Assembly (NCBI GenBank): GCA_903903365.1
Contig: CAIUYS010000332.1
Location: forward strand, 1 to 6,243
Source of the DNA: an uncultured Methylococcaceae bacterium
Lineage (GTDB): Bacteria > Pseudomonadota > Gammaproteobacteria > Methylococcales > Methylomonadaceae
Reading direction: 5' to 3'
DNA: 6,243 nt
Shown here: positions 1 through 5,472 of the stretch, piece after piece
Layout: each line of letters begins with the position of its first letter
Numbering within the stretch: the stretch's first letter is position 1
The notes under the pieces: model-generated
What the model was told of the DNA's origin: nothing
What the model saw: the letters and a program-made list of their open reading frames with translations, nothing else
The model's database searches: none
Program-made: the position numbers and the translations under genes

Positions 1-452
1 AACACCAGCAAAGACAACAAAAGCCGCTTGGTGGTATTAAATTATCCGCAGCGTTATTAGAATTATGTGAACCGTTTGAGCCTGAAAAACTTTCCACGAA
101 GGAATTTGAGAACCTTATAGCACTAGCTGCCGTGGCATGGAATATTGCCGCGTTGCCAAAAGAAGACCGCATCGAAAAGTTGACTGCATTTATTGATGAA
201 ATGCCGACAATGAGGCAAGAGCTGGAAGCAGAAATGGGGACGTATTCTCAAGACAGCAACCCGGCACCTGCAATAACGACCATTCATTTCATAGGGGCCA
301 TGATTCAGCGCAAAGATGAATTATTTCCAGAGGATAATCGGTTTATCCTGGATTTCAACGTAAAAGATAGCCCGGAAGGCCCGCACCTTACTGTGTCTTC
401 TGCGCCTGTTAATACCAAGCTCGCTAAAAATAATAACGCAATAAATCCATAA
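1..452 (+). CDS. 3' part of an unrecognised gene (hypothetical protein, N-terminus outside window)
   Basis: A plus-strand reading frame is open from the left edge (first whole codon at 3) to a TAA at 450-452, giving 149 residues. A GTG at 132 could be read as a start, but the frame stays open upstream with protein-like sequence (GGIKLSAALLELCEPF, then an amphipathic stretch ending LIALAAVAWNIAALP). The gene therefore most likely begins outside the window. The first half looks helical, rich in Leu, Ala and Glu. The second half contains ITTIHFIGAMIQRKDELFP and a segment DNRFILDFNVKDSPEGPHLTV that could form beta strands. The last 15 residues or so are polar and Asn-rich, probably disordered. 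I see no signal peptide, transmembrane segment or catalytic motif, and I do not recognise the family. It converges on the alpha-E gene, with a palindromic repeat in the 100-base gap. Confidence 0.7.
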   Translation, partial: HQQRQQKPLGGIKLSAALLELCEPFEPEKLSTKEFENLIALAAVAWNIAALPKEDRIEKLTAFIDEMPTMRQELEAEMGTYSQDSNPAPAITTIHFIGAMIQRKDELFPEDNRFILDFNVKDSPEGPHLTVSSAPVNTKLAKNNNAINP

Positions 453-460
453 AAAGCGTT

Positions 461-528
461 AACCACGAAGCCTGTACTGAATTTAACCGAAGGAACCCGA
501 AGCAATAAATCTTCGTGTCCTTCGTGGT
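461..528. repeat. Palindromic intergenic repeat (CTTCGTG-type), possible bidirectional terminator or REP-like element
   Basis: The outer arms ACCACGAAG (462-470) and CTTCGTGGT (520-528) are perfect 9-bp inverted copies, and pairing extends outward with one mismatch. Inside, 488-502 and 511-524 form a second imperfect hairpin (one mismatch, one bulge) around the loop CAATAAAT (503-510). The right arm is a tandem of two similar 9-mers, CTTCGTGTC and CTTCGTGGT. The element lies between two converging genes. On the minus strand the outer arm is followed by a short T run (complement of 451-455), so it could help end transcription of the alpha-E operon. The phrase resembles CTTCGTG-type intergenic repeats dispersed in various bacterial genomes. 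Only one copy is visible here, so dispersal is inferred. Confidence 0.55.
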
Positions 529-552
529 GAATATCTGCTCTGAAAGCCTTAT

Positions 553-1491
553 TTACTCGCCCGCAGCGATCAAAAACCAGTTATCTGCAATCTGAGTGTG
601 TAATTCTCCCAACTTGTTTTGTAAGCCGTCAAGAATGCTACGTAATTGATTTTGCGTGGTTTGCCGGGTATCCATGGCTTTTACATACGTTGCCAGTTCA
701 GTAATTTTCAATGGCAAGCCGTTATTATTAGGCAGTTGGCTAACGCTAGCATGTATTTCAGCAAGGCAACAACTTACCGATCGTGGCAAATTGGCGTCCT
801 GCAACAGAAAATTAAGCACATCATCACCATTTATTCTATTGTGCATTTGTTGACGGTACATCAATAAAGCATTCAGCGCCTTTAAAATATTCATCCACAA
901 AATGGTTTCATATTGGCGGGCTTCATCACTACGTGATTCCGAGAGCAGCAAGGACGCAAAATCCAAAATACGGCTGGTCATATCCGCTCGTTCAATATTT
1001 TTGCCCAAACGAATAAATCGATAAGGATCATTATGGCTCATATAGCCTGATAACAAGCCGGTAAAACGCTGACAGCCTTTAAGAATCTCATTAAGAAACA
1101 GCACACGTTGGCGCCGGTTGGTAATAGTCTCCAGATTATTTTTCGCAAACAGATAGAGTTCATTAACCTGTTCCCAAGCCTCATCCGGCAACAACTCTCT
1201 AGAGGTTCGAATATTCTCCCTCGCCGCGCTTAATGAAGAAATCAACGAGCCCTGATAAGTGGTATCAACCAACAAAAACCGGGTGATATTACGCTCATTG
1301 GCGATGTTGTTTTTTTCATAGAATTCCTGTTCAGAGGTATTAATCAGGATCAGTTGCCGCCAATCCATTTCCACTCCCTTGGGTAAATCCATTAATAAAT
1401 TCATGTGCACACTCACCAGTCTGGCAATGTTTTCTGTGCGTTCCATATAACGAGCTAGCCAATACAGGCGTTCTGCCGAGCGAGATAACAT
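553..1491 (-). CDS. Alpha-E domain protein (DUF403 family)
   Basis: The protein has 312 residues, the usual length for a stand-alone alpha-E domain. It opens with the family signature RSAERLYWLARYMERTENIARL (residues 4-25, shown here in two overlapping parts: RSAERLYWLARY and YMERTENIARL). Further family-like segments are ARENIRTSRELLPDEAWEQV (90-109) and GKNIERADMTSRILD (163-177). The fold is all-helical, with no signal peptide or membrane segment, so it is cytoplasmic. The biochemical role is not established. The family almost always sits beside circularly permuted ATP-grasp proteins and is predicted to work with them in making or modifying a peptide or amide. Here its ATG shares one base with the stop of the ATP-grasp gene (TAATG), preceded by a strong GGAGG, so the two are translationally coupled. 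It is the last gene of the unit; no transglutaminase or protease gene follows before the converging gene. Confidence 0.93.
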   Translation of the reverse strand: MLSRSAERLYWLARYMERTENIARLVSVHMNLLMDLPKGVEMDWRQLILINTSEQEFYEKNNIANERNITRFLLVDTTYQGSLISSLSAARENIRTSRELLPDEAWEQVNELYLFAKNNLETITNRRQRVLFLNEILKGCQRFTGLLSGYMSHNDPYRFIRLGKNIERADMTSRILDFASLLLSESRSDEARQYETILWMNILKALNALLMYRQQMHNRINGDDVLNFLLQDANLPRSVSCCLAEIHASVSQLPNNNGLPLKITELATYVKAMDTRQTTQNQLRSILDGLQNKLGELHTQIADNWFLIAAGE

Positions 1492-2942
1492 TAGTTGGCC
1501 TCCATATTAATAATCCAGGTATCTTTACTGCCACCACCTTGCGAGGAATTAACCACCAGCGAACCTTTTTTAAGTGCCACACGGGTTAAGCCACCCGCCG
1601 TTACAAAAGTATTTTCGCCTTGTAAAATAAAAGGACGCAGATCAATATGGCGCGGTTCCAGCTTACCTTTGCACAAAGTTGGTGCGGTTGAAATCGCTAA
1701 CGTGGGCTGGGCAATATAGTTGCGGGGATCTTCTTGAATAATTTTCCGGAATTTCTCGACTTCTTTTGCGGTAGCGTGTGGCCCGACCAACATGCCGTAA
1801 CCACCCGATTCATTGGCCGGCTTGACCACCAGTTCCGCCAGATGCTCCAGCACATAATCAAGATCCTCTTTATTACTGCACAAATAAGTCGGCACATTGG
1901 GTAGTATCGGCTCTTCATTTAAATAGTAACGTATCATTTCCGGTACATAGGCATAAACCACTTTATCGTCGGCAACACCGGCACCGGGGGCATTAGCCAA
2001 GGCGACATTACCGGCTTTCCAGGCACGCATCAAACCGGGCACTCCCAGTGTTGAATCCTTGCGGAATACTTCAGGATCAAGAAAATCATCATCGATGCGT
2101 CGATAAATAACGTCAACTTTTTCCAGGCCTTCAATAGTACGCATGTAAACACAATCGTCGTCATTGACCACCAGGTCATTGCCTTCAACCAGTTGAACAC
2201 CCATTTGCTGAGCTAAATATGCATGTTCAAAATAAGCGGAATTATAAATGCCAGGCGTTAAGACCACACAAGTCACAGGGCCATCTTGGTGCGGAGCAAT
2301 GGACAACAGCATGTCATGCAAGTGGGTAGGATAATCGTCGATGGGCAGAATATCAATATTCTGCAACAACTCAGGGAATACACGCTTGGTGATAACCCGG
2401 TTTTCCAGCATATACGAAACCCCGGAGGGAACCCGTAAATTATCTTCCAGCACATACATAATGCCATCTTTGTCACGCACCAAATCAGTGCCACAAATAT
2501 TAGCCCACACGTTATGACGGGGCTTCATACCGATGCATTCCTTGCGGAAATTCTTGGAGCTGTTAATAATATCACCGGGCATTTTCCCGTCTTTAATAAA
2601 AGCCTGCTCGCTATAAACATCACTAATAAAACAGTTTAAAGCCGTTAAACGCTGCTTCAAACCCTTTTCTATCACTCGCCACTCTTTTGCATCCATAATG
2701 CGCGGAATAATGTCGAAAGGCCATGCTCGATCAATATTTCCCTCGTCACTGTAGACTGTAAAACTAATACCCATTTCCATAATAGCTAGTTCGGCGGCTA
2801 TTTTTCGCTTGTCTATGTCTTCTTTTTTAAGTGAATCCAAGTATTGGCATAAGCGGTGACTCACCGGGCGCGACTGACATTCAGAATGCATCAGTTCATC
2901 ATAAGCCGTTTCAGTTTTATAGTTTTTCCAGATTGATTTCAT
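1491..2942 (-). CDS. Circularly permuted ATP-grasp protein (CP_ATPgrasp_2, DUF404/DUF407 type)
   Basis: The protein has 483 residues, typical for the family. ATP-grasp enzymes join a carboxylate to an amine through an acylphosphate. In this permuted group the substrate is unknown, and comparative genomics predicts peptide or amide ligation. Segments in order: GISFTVYSDEG (58-68), RAWPFDIIPRIM (72-83), EKGLKQRLTALNCFISDVY (92-110), the acidic motif LEDNLRVPSGVSYMLENR (165-182), VLTPGIYNSAYFEH (227-240), IYRRIDDDFLDPE (279-291), GNVALANAPGAGVADDK (311-327), the nucleotide-loop motif VVKPANESGGYGM (372-384) with Lys374, and RHIDLRPFIL (431-440). The protein ends with GSLVVNSSQGGGSKDTWII. A TGA three codons upstream in the same frame excludes an earlier start; only a weak GAAG precedes the ATG. 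It is the first gene of a coupled pair with the alpha-E gene, and a sigma-54-like promoter lies just upstream. Confidence 0.95.
   Translation of the reverse strand: MKSIWKNYKTETAYDELMHSECQSRPVSHRLCQYLDSLKKEDIDKRKIAAELAIMEMGISFTVYSDEGNIDRAWPFDIIPRIMDAKEWRVIEKGLKQRLTALNCFISDVYSEQAFIKDGKMPGDIINSSKNFRKECIGMKPRHNVWANICGTDLVRDKDGIMYVLEDNLRVPSGVSYMLENRVITKRVFPELLQNIDILPIDDYPTHLHDMLLSIAPHQDGPVTCVVLTPGIYNSAYFEHAYLAQQMGVQLVEGNDLVVNDDDCVYMRTIEGLEKVDVIYRRIDDDFLDPEVFRKDSTLGVPGLMRAWKAGNVALANAPGAGVADDKVVYAYVPEMIRYYLNEEPILPNVPTYLCSNKEDLDYVLEHLAELVVKPANESGGYGMLVGPHATAKEVEKFRKIIQEDPRNYIAQPTLAISTAPTLCKGKLEPRHIDLRPFILQGENTFVTAGGLTRVALKKGSLVVNSSQGGGSKDTWIINMEAN
1499..1503 (-). promoter_or_regulatory. Ribosome binding site of the alpha-E gene
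   Basis: GGAGG on the minus strand lies 7 bases before the ATG at 1491-1489, inside the last codons of the upstream ATP-grasp gene. It fixes the alpha-E start and shows that the second gene has its own strong initiation signal in addition to the TAATG stop-start overlap. Confidence 0.85.
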
Positions 2943-2980
2943 GGCACTTCAATAGGTGATGTTTAGTTTTATAAAAATAA

Positions 2981-2996
2981 AGCATGAATAGTGCCA
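2981..2996 (-). promoter_or_regulatory. Sigma-54 (RpoN) promoter of the ATP-grasp/alpha-E operon
   Basis: Read on the minus strand the site is TGGCAC-TATTC-ATGCT, preceded by C and followed by T. Against the consensus YTGGCAC-N5-TTGCW it differs at one base (A for the first T of TTGCW). The GG and GC pairs have the required spacing for -24/-12. The inferred start of transcription is near 2970, giving a leader of about 28 bases before the ATG at 2942. Location, orientation and match all agree. Initiation would need an enhancer-binding activator. Confidence 0.65.
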
Positions 2997-3055
2997 GCTT
3001 TAGAATATCGGTCATATACTATTTTTTAGAGCATTCTCTTTGGAATTGCACAATA

Positions 3056-3080
3056 AACTTAACCTATTCCAAATTAAGTT
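3056..3080. promoter_or_regulatory. Inverted repeat upstream of the sigma-54 promoter, possible activator site
   Basis: AACTTAA (3056-3062) and TTAAGTT (3074-3080) are perfect 7-bp inverted copies around an 11-base spacer. The dyad lies about 86-110 bases upstream of the inferred sigma-54 start, where enhancer-binding proteins commonly bind. It does not match the NtrC consensus, and in AT-rich DNA such a repeat can arise by chance, so the role is inferred only from position. Confidence 0.3.
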
Positions 3081-3091
3081 GAGAGCACTTT

Positions 3092-3121
3092 TTGACAGTG
3101 TGTACCGGGTAAAACTATTAC
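3092..3121 (+). promoter_or_regulatory. Candidate plus-strand sigma-70 promoter with no obvious gene
   Basis: A perfect TTGACA (3092-3097) is followed after 18 bases by TATTAC (3116-3121), four of six matches to the -10 consensus. Transcription would run away from the ATP-grasp gene toward the dodecin 3' end. Downstream there is only a 19-codon frame (3138-3197) without a ribosome binding site. It could drive a small or antisense RNA, or be a chance match. Confidence 0.3.
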
Positions 3122-3332
3122 TTTAAATATTGCAGTAATGAACCAGGCATCAATAGAAAACTTGTTCTCCCCTTCCCCTAAAACGGCAACTAATTAATTA
3201 CAGAAACAATAAAACACAACGACAAGTATTCAGGTCACTTCTGTGTAATATAAAGAAACACGTTCATAGCAAACCATAAAACCATTTAAAAAACGAAGTA
3301 TTTACAGTGCAGTAATAGCATTTATTCATAAA

Positions 3333-3370
3333 AGTCTATTTCTCATTTTTACAAAGGAAAATAATAGACT
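3333..3370. repeat. 8-bp perfect inverted repeat (possible RNA hairpin)
   Basis: AGTCTATT (3333-3340) and AATAGACT (3363-3370) are perfect inverted copies separated by 22 bases. Inside, ATTTT (3345-3349) can pair with AAAAT (3358-3362), extending the stem past a four-base bulge. No T run follows on either strand, so it is not a standard terminator. Function unknown. Confidence 0.4.
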
Positions 3371-3486
3371 ATTTCAACATTTCCGCATTGAGTTCTCCTT
3401 AACGCTTACATGAATACTGCTGTTAATGACGTTTTAAGTTTTATAGAAAAACGCCAAGATAAGGCTTACCGCCACAATAGCGCCCC

Positions 3487-3696
3487 TTATTCGGACAAAG
3501 AAAATCCTATCTTTATAGTCACTTGCCAATGCGCAACCTTGCCATCGCTTATATGTCCACGGGTTTCAACCACTTCAAACCAGCGCATGTCCTGGATAGT
3601 TTGCGCTGCTTTGCTGATAGCATTTTCAATAGCTTCCTGGATTCCAACCGTTGATGAACCGGTTAATTCTATTTTTTTGTAAATATGATCAGGCAT
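3487..3696 (-). CDS. Dodecin family flavin-binding protein
   Basis: The protein has 69 residues, the usual dodecin size. Dodecins form hollow dodecamers that bind and store flavins (FMN, riboflavin or lumichrome) in the cytoplasm. The sequence follows the family throughout: IYKKIELTGSSTVGIQEAIE (5-24), then the helix IENAISKAAQTIQDM, the flavin-stacking tryptophan in RWFEVVETRG (Trp39), and VAHWQVTIKIGF (54-65). Arg46 and Gln58 correspond to residues that contact ligand or cofactor in characterised bacterial dodecins. The frame is open further upstream to an ATG at 3792, but that extension lies inside murU and is not dodecin-like. The start chosen is ATG at 3696, where the family sequence begins, with a modest GAGAA upstream. 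It overlaps the last 8 bases of murU (ATGCCTGA), so it is likely co-transcribed and coupled with the cell-wall recycling genes, an unexpected partner. Confidence 0.93.
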   Translation of the reverse strand: MPDHIYKKIELTGSSTVGIQEAIENAISKAAQTIQDMRWFEVVETRGHISDGKVAHWQVTIKIGFSLSE

Positions 3697-4369
3697 GAGA
3701 TATTCTCGATGTATATAAGTGATTAAGTTCCTGCAAGCGTTCCGGCGTACCAATATCCATCCAGAATCCTGCAAATTTTTGCCCTGAAACACGCTGGCTT
3801 GACATAGCCTGGCGTAACAAAGGGCCTAGCTTACTGCTTCCAGCGGGAATGTTGCTGAACAGTTCAGGACGGTATAAGCCAATACCGCTAAAAGTAAATT
3901 TCTCTGCATCCTTTTCCGTCACTTTTCCGGCGTCATCCAAGCCAAAATCTCCCTGAGGATGATGTTCAGGATTATCAACCAGCACTAAATGGGCTAAATC
4001 AACCGCCCGATTTTTGAGTTCGGCAAAAGGAAAATCTGTCGCGACATCACCATTAACTACCAAAAAAACGGCGTCACCCAATAAAGGTAAAGCATTAATA
4101 ATACCGCCCGCCGTTTCGAGTCCTTGCTCGCCTTCGGGTGAATAGTGAATAGTTGCCCCATACTGCTGACCGCCGCCCAAGTGCTGTTCTATCTGCTGAC
4201 CCAAATGGGCATGATTAATGATAATGTCGTTAAAACCTGCCGCAACCAGTTGTTTAATGGTGTATTCAATGAGGGCCTTTCCTGCCACCGGCAGAAGCGG
4301 CTTGGGTGTGTGATCGGTTAAGGGGCGCATTCGTTCGCCTCGCCCTGCGGCTAAAATCATCACTTTCAT
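3689..4369 (-). CDS. murU: N-acetylmuramate alpha-1-phosphate uridylyltransferase MurU
   Basis: The protein has 226 residues, close to P. putida MurU. It transfers UMP from UTP to MurNAc-alpha-1-phosphate, giving UDP-MurNAc. This is the last step of a recycling route that bypasses MurA/MurB and so lowers sensitivity to fosfomycin. It is a short Rossmann-like nucleotidyltransferase: LAAGRGERMRPLTDHTPKPL (6-25) binds the nucleotide, INHAHLGQQIEQHLG (51-65) and YSPEGE (76-81) follow, NGDV (106-109) carries the metal-binding Asp108, LAHLVLVDNPEHHPQGDF (125-142) is strongly MurU-like, and WMDIGTPERL (203-212) carries a second conserved Asp. It lacks the C-terminal acyltransferase domain of GlmU and is too short for RmlA or GalU. 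The ATG overlaps the amgK stop by four bases (ATGA) with no good ribosome binding site, so translation is probably coupled. Dodecin follows with an 8-base overlap. Confidence 0.95.
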   Translation of the reverse strand: MKVMILAAGRGERMRPLTDHTPKPLLPVAGKALIEYTIKQLVAAGFNDIIINHAHLGQQIEQHLGGGQQYGATIHYSPEGEQGLETAGGIINALPLLGDAVFLVVNGDVATDFPFAELKNRAVDLAHLVLVDNPEHHPQGDFGLDDAGKVTEKDAEKFTFSGIGLYRPELFSNIPAGSSKLGPLLRQAMSSQRVSGQKFAGFWMDIGTPERLQELNHLYTSRISHA

Positions 4370-5406
4370 GGCGTTATCAATACCTGTTTACCACTCTTTT
4401 TCTGAGTTGAAGTGGTTAACTCATCCAGTGCAGGTAAAATATGAGCTTGCAGAAAATCACTGAACCCCGTCAGTTCCGGATAAGCTTTACAGAGGGTCGT
4501 AATGTAATTCAGGGTGCGCGGAATGTCATTTAAATAACCGGATTTACCATCCCTTAAATGTAACCTTGAAAAAATGCCAATCGCTTTGAGGTGGCGCTGC
4601 ATCCCCATCAAATCAAACCAGCGTTTAAAACAGGCAGACGAACAAGTGATGATTTTTGCCTGCAAAAGCCGCTGATAATAGTGCTCCCTCCACAAGTCAA
4701 CCTGCTCTGTTGGCCAAGCGATATAACAATCCCGCAATAACGACACTAAATCATACGTAATCGGCCCAATAACGGCGTCCTGAAAGTCAATAACACCGGG
4801 CGAATCGTCATTTAAAACCATCAGATTGCGCGAATGGTAATCCCGATGAACGCAGGTAACGGGTTGCTCCACGGCTGAATCAACCAAAATAGTGCACACG
4901 GCCTCCCAAAGTGATGCAGGAATCTGAATATCCAGCCATTGATTTAAAAACCACTCTTCAAAGATACCCAGCTCACGTTGCAAAAGCGACTCGTTATAGC
5001 GGGGTAAAGTACAGTCCTGTAAAGACGTATTGGACTGTAGTTTAAAGAGTGCATCAAAAGCGCTTTGATAAAGTGCTGTGGCGCTCTGTGGATTAAGCCT
5101 GTCTAAAAAACACGCCGAGCCAAAATCCTCCAGCAGCAAAAATCCGTCAGTGAGGTTTTTTTGAAAAATAACGGGAACATTAACCTGAGAGCCTTCCATT
5201 AAGGCGGCAACTCTTATAAACGGTTCAATGTTTTCTTTTTCCGGAGGCGCATCCATCACAATAAATTGCCCCTCTGTTGCCTTGATTCTAAAGTAACGTC
5301 GAAAACTGGCATCGCTGGAGGCCGGTTCGCAAGAAATAATGGTCAGTAACAGATCATTCTCAAGCCAATCGAGCATGGATATTTTTCTTAAGTTGTCGAG
5401 CATCAT
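4366..5406 (-). CDS. amgK: Anomeric MurNAc/GlcNAc kinase AmgK
   Basis: The protein has 346 residues, similar to P. putida AmgK. It phosphorylates MurNAc (and GlcNAc) at the anomeric position with ATP, giving the alpha-1-phosphate used by MurU. It has the aminoglycoside-phosphotransferase fold: ASSDASFRRYFRI (29-41) and FIVMDAPPEKENIEPF (48-63) form the N-lobe, GFLLLEDFG (88-96) is the hinge, VHRDYHSRN (186-194) is the catalytic loop with Asp189 and Asn194, and GVIDFQDAVIGPITYDL (204-220) carries the metal-binding Asp207. GMQRHLKAIGIFSRL (268-282) is also typical of the family. Two adjacent ATG codons begin the frame (5406 and 5403). A later ATG at 5376 is possible, but the preceding residues fit the family's N-terminal helix. 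None has a strong ribosome binding site. It is the first gene of the amgK-murU-dodecin operon, with a good sigma-70 promoter just upstream and lptD divergent. Confidence 0.95.
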   Translation of the reverse strand: MMLDNLRKISMLDWLENDLLLTIISCEPASSDASFRRYFRIKATEGQFIVMDAPPEKENIEPFIRVAALMEGSQVNVPVIFQKNLTDGFLLLEDFGSACFLDRLNPQSATALYQSAFDALFKLQSNTSLQDCTLPRYNESLLQRELGIFEEWFLNQWLDIQIPASLWEAVCTILVDSAVEQPVTCVHRDYHSRNLMVLNDDSPGVIDFQDAVIGPITYDLVSLLRDCYIAWPTEQVDLWREHYYQRLLQAKIITCSSACFKRWFDLMGMQRHLKAIGIFSRLHLRDGKSGYLNDIPRTLNYITTLCKAYPELTGFSDFLQAHILPALDELTTSTQKKSGKQVLITP

Positions 5407-5426
5407 GATGTTTGGGTTAGATTAGT

Positions 5427-5432
5427 TATAAA
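5427..5432 (+). promoter_or_regulatory. Candidate -10 box for lptD
   Basis: TATAAA (five of six matches to TATAAT) precedes lptD and shares the palindromic core TTATAA (5426-5431) with the amgK -10 on the other strand. No convincing -35 is found at 16-18 bases upstream, so this is a weak call. Transcription would start near 5439, about 15 bases before the ATG at 5454. Confidence 0.35.
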
Positions 5433-5445
5433 GCTGGGATGAATT

Positions 5446-5450
5446 AAGGT
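5446..5450 (+). promoter_or_regulatory. Probable lptD ribosome binding site
   Basis: AAGGT lies three bases before the ATG at 5454. The spacing is short, but it is the only Shine-Dalgarno-like sequence near any candidate lptD start; the ATGs at 5505 and 5514 have none. This is the main reason for preferring 5454. Confidence 0.45.
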
Positions 5451-5472
5451 AAAATGCCTGTAAAGCATTTTA
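5450..5472 (+). repeat. Inverted repeat spanning the probable lptD start codon
   Basis: TAAAATGC (5450-5457) and GCATTTTA (5465-5472) are perfect 8-bp inverted copies around a 7-base loop. The ATG at 5454-5456 lies in the left arm and the ribosome binding site touches it. As RNA it would form an AU-rich hairpin that could limit initiation; as DNA it could be an operator. If translation starts at 5505 it would lie in the leader. Confidence 0.5.

Larger units (their letters stand above)
2943..3486. other. AT-rich intergenic region without a convincing gene
   Basis: This 544-base gap lies between the stop of the dodecin gene and the start of the ATP-grasp gene, both on the minus strand. Both strands are dense in stops. 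It holds the sigma-54-like promoter, the AACTTAA dyad, a plus-strand TTGACA promoter-like pair and an 8-bp inverted repeat. TGCAGTAAT occurs twice, at 3131-3139 and 3308-3316. On the minus strand, AAGGAG (3400-3395) precedes an ATG (3388-3386) at ideal spacing, but that frame stops after four codons. I see no tRNA, CRISPR or clear terminator. A small RNA cannot be excluded. Confidence 0.7.
5425..5453 (-). promoter_or_regulatory. Sigma-70 promoter of the amgK-murU-dodecin operon
   Basis: On the minus strand TTTACC (5453-5448, four of six matches) is followed after exactly 17 bases by TATAAC (5430-5425, five of six matches). Predicted transcription begins near 5418, leaving about 12 bases before the first ATG at 5406 or about 42 before the ATG at 5376. 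The -35 box overlaps the probable lptD ribosome binding site on the other strand, so the two transcription units are packed back to back. Confidence 0.6.

Noticed and set aside
305..505. 66-codon minus-strand ORF with a hydrophobic stretch
   Set aside because: It is antisense to the partial gene at the left edge and its start lies in the palindromic repeat; no ribosome binding site.
646..867. Plus-strand ORFs of 65-73 codons inside the alpha-E gene
   Set aside because: They are antisense to a clear family member and overlap each other in different frames, as expected for chance frames.
1340..1582. 80-codon minus-strand ORF across the ATP-grasp/alpha-E junction
   Set aside because: It overlaps two well-supported genes in another frame and has no family-like sequence.
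3138..3197. 19-codon plus-strand frame downstream of the TTGACA element
   Set aside because: It has no ribosome binding site and no recognisable features; short open frames are expected by chance.
3445..3486. Possible rho-independent terminator after dodecin
   Set aside because: A T run (complement of 3447-3451) exists, but the only stem before it is about five weak pairs with a 3-base loop and sits several bases away.
3410..3682. 90-codon plus-strand ORF beginning at ATG 3410
   Set aside because: Most of it is antisense to the dodecin gene, it has no ribosome binding site, and the translation looks like no protein family.
3697..3792. Upstream extension of the dodecin frame to ATG 3792
   Set aside because: The extra 32 residues lie wholly inside murU in another frame and do not resemble dodecin; the family sequence starts at ATG 3696.
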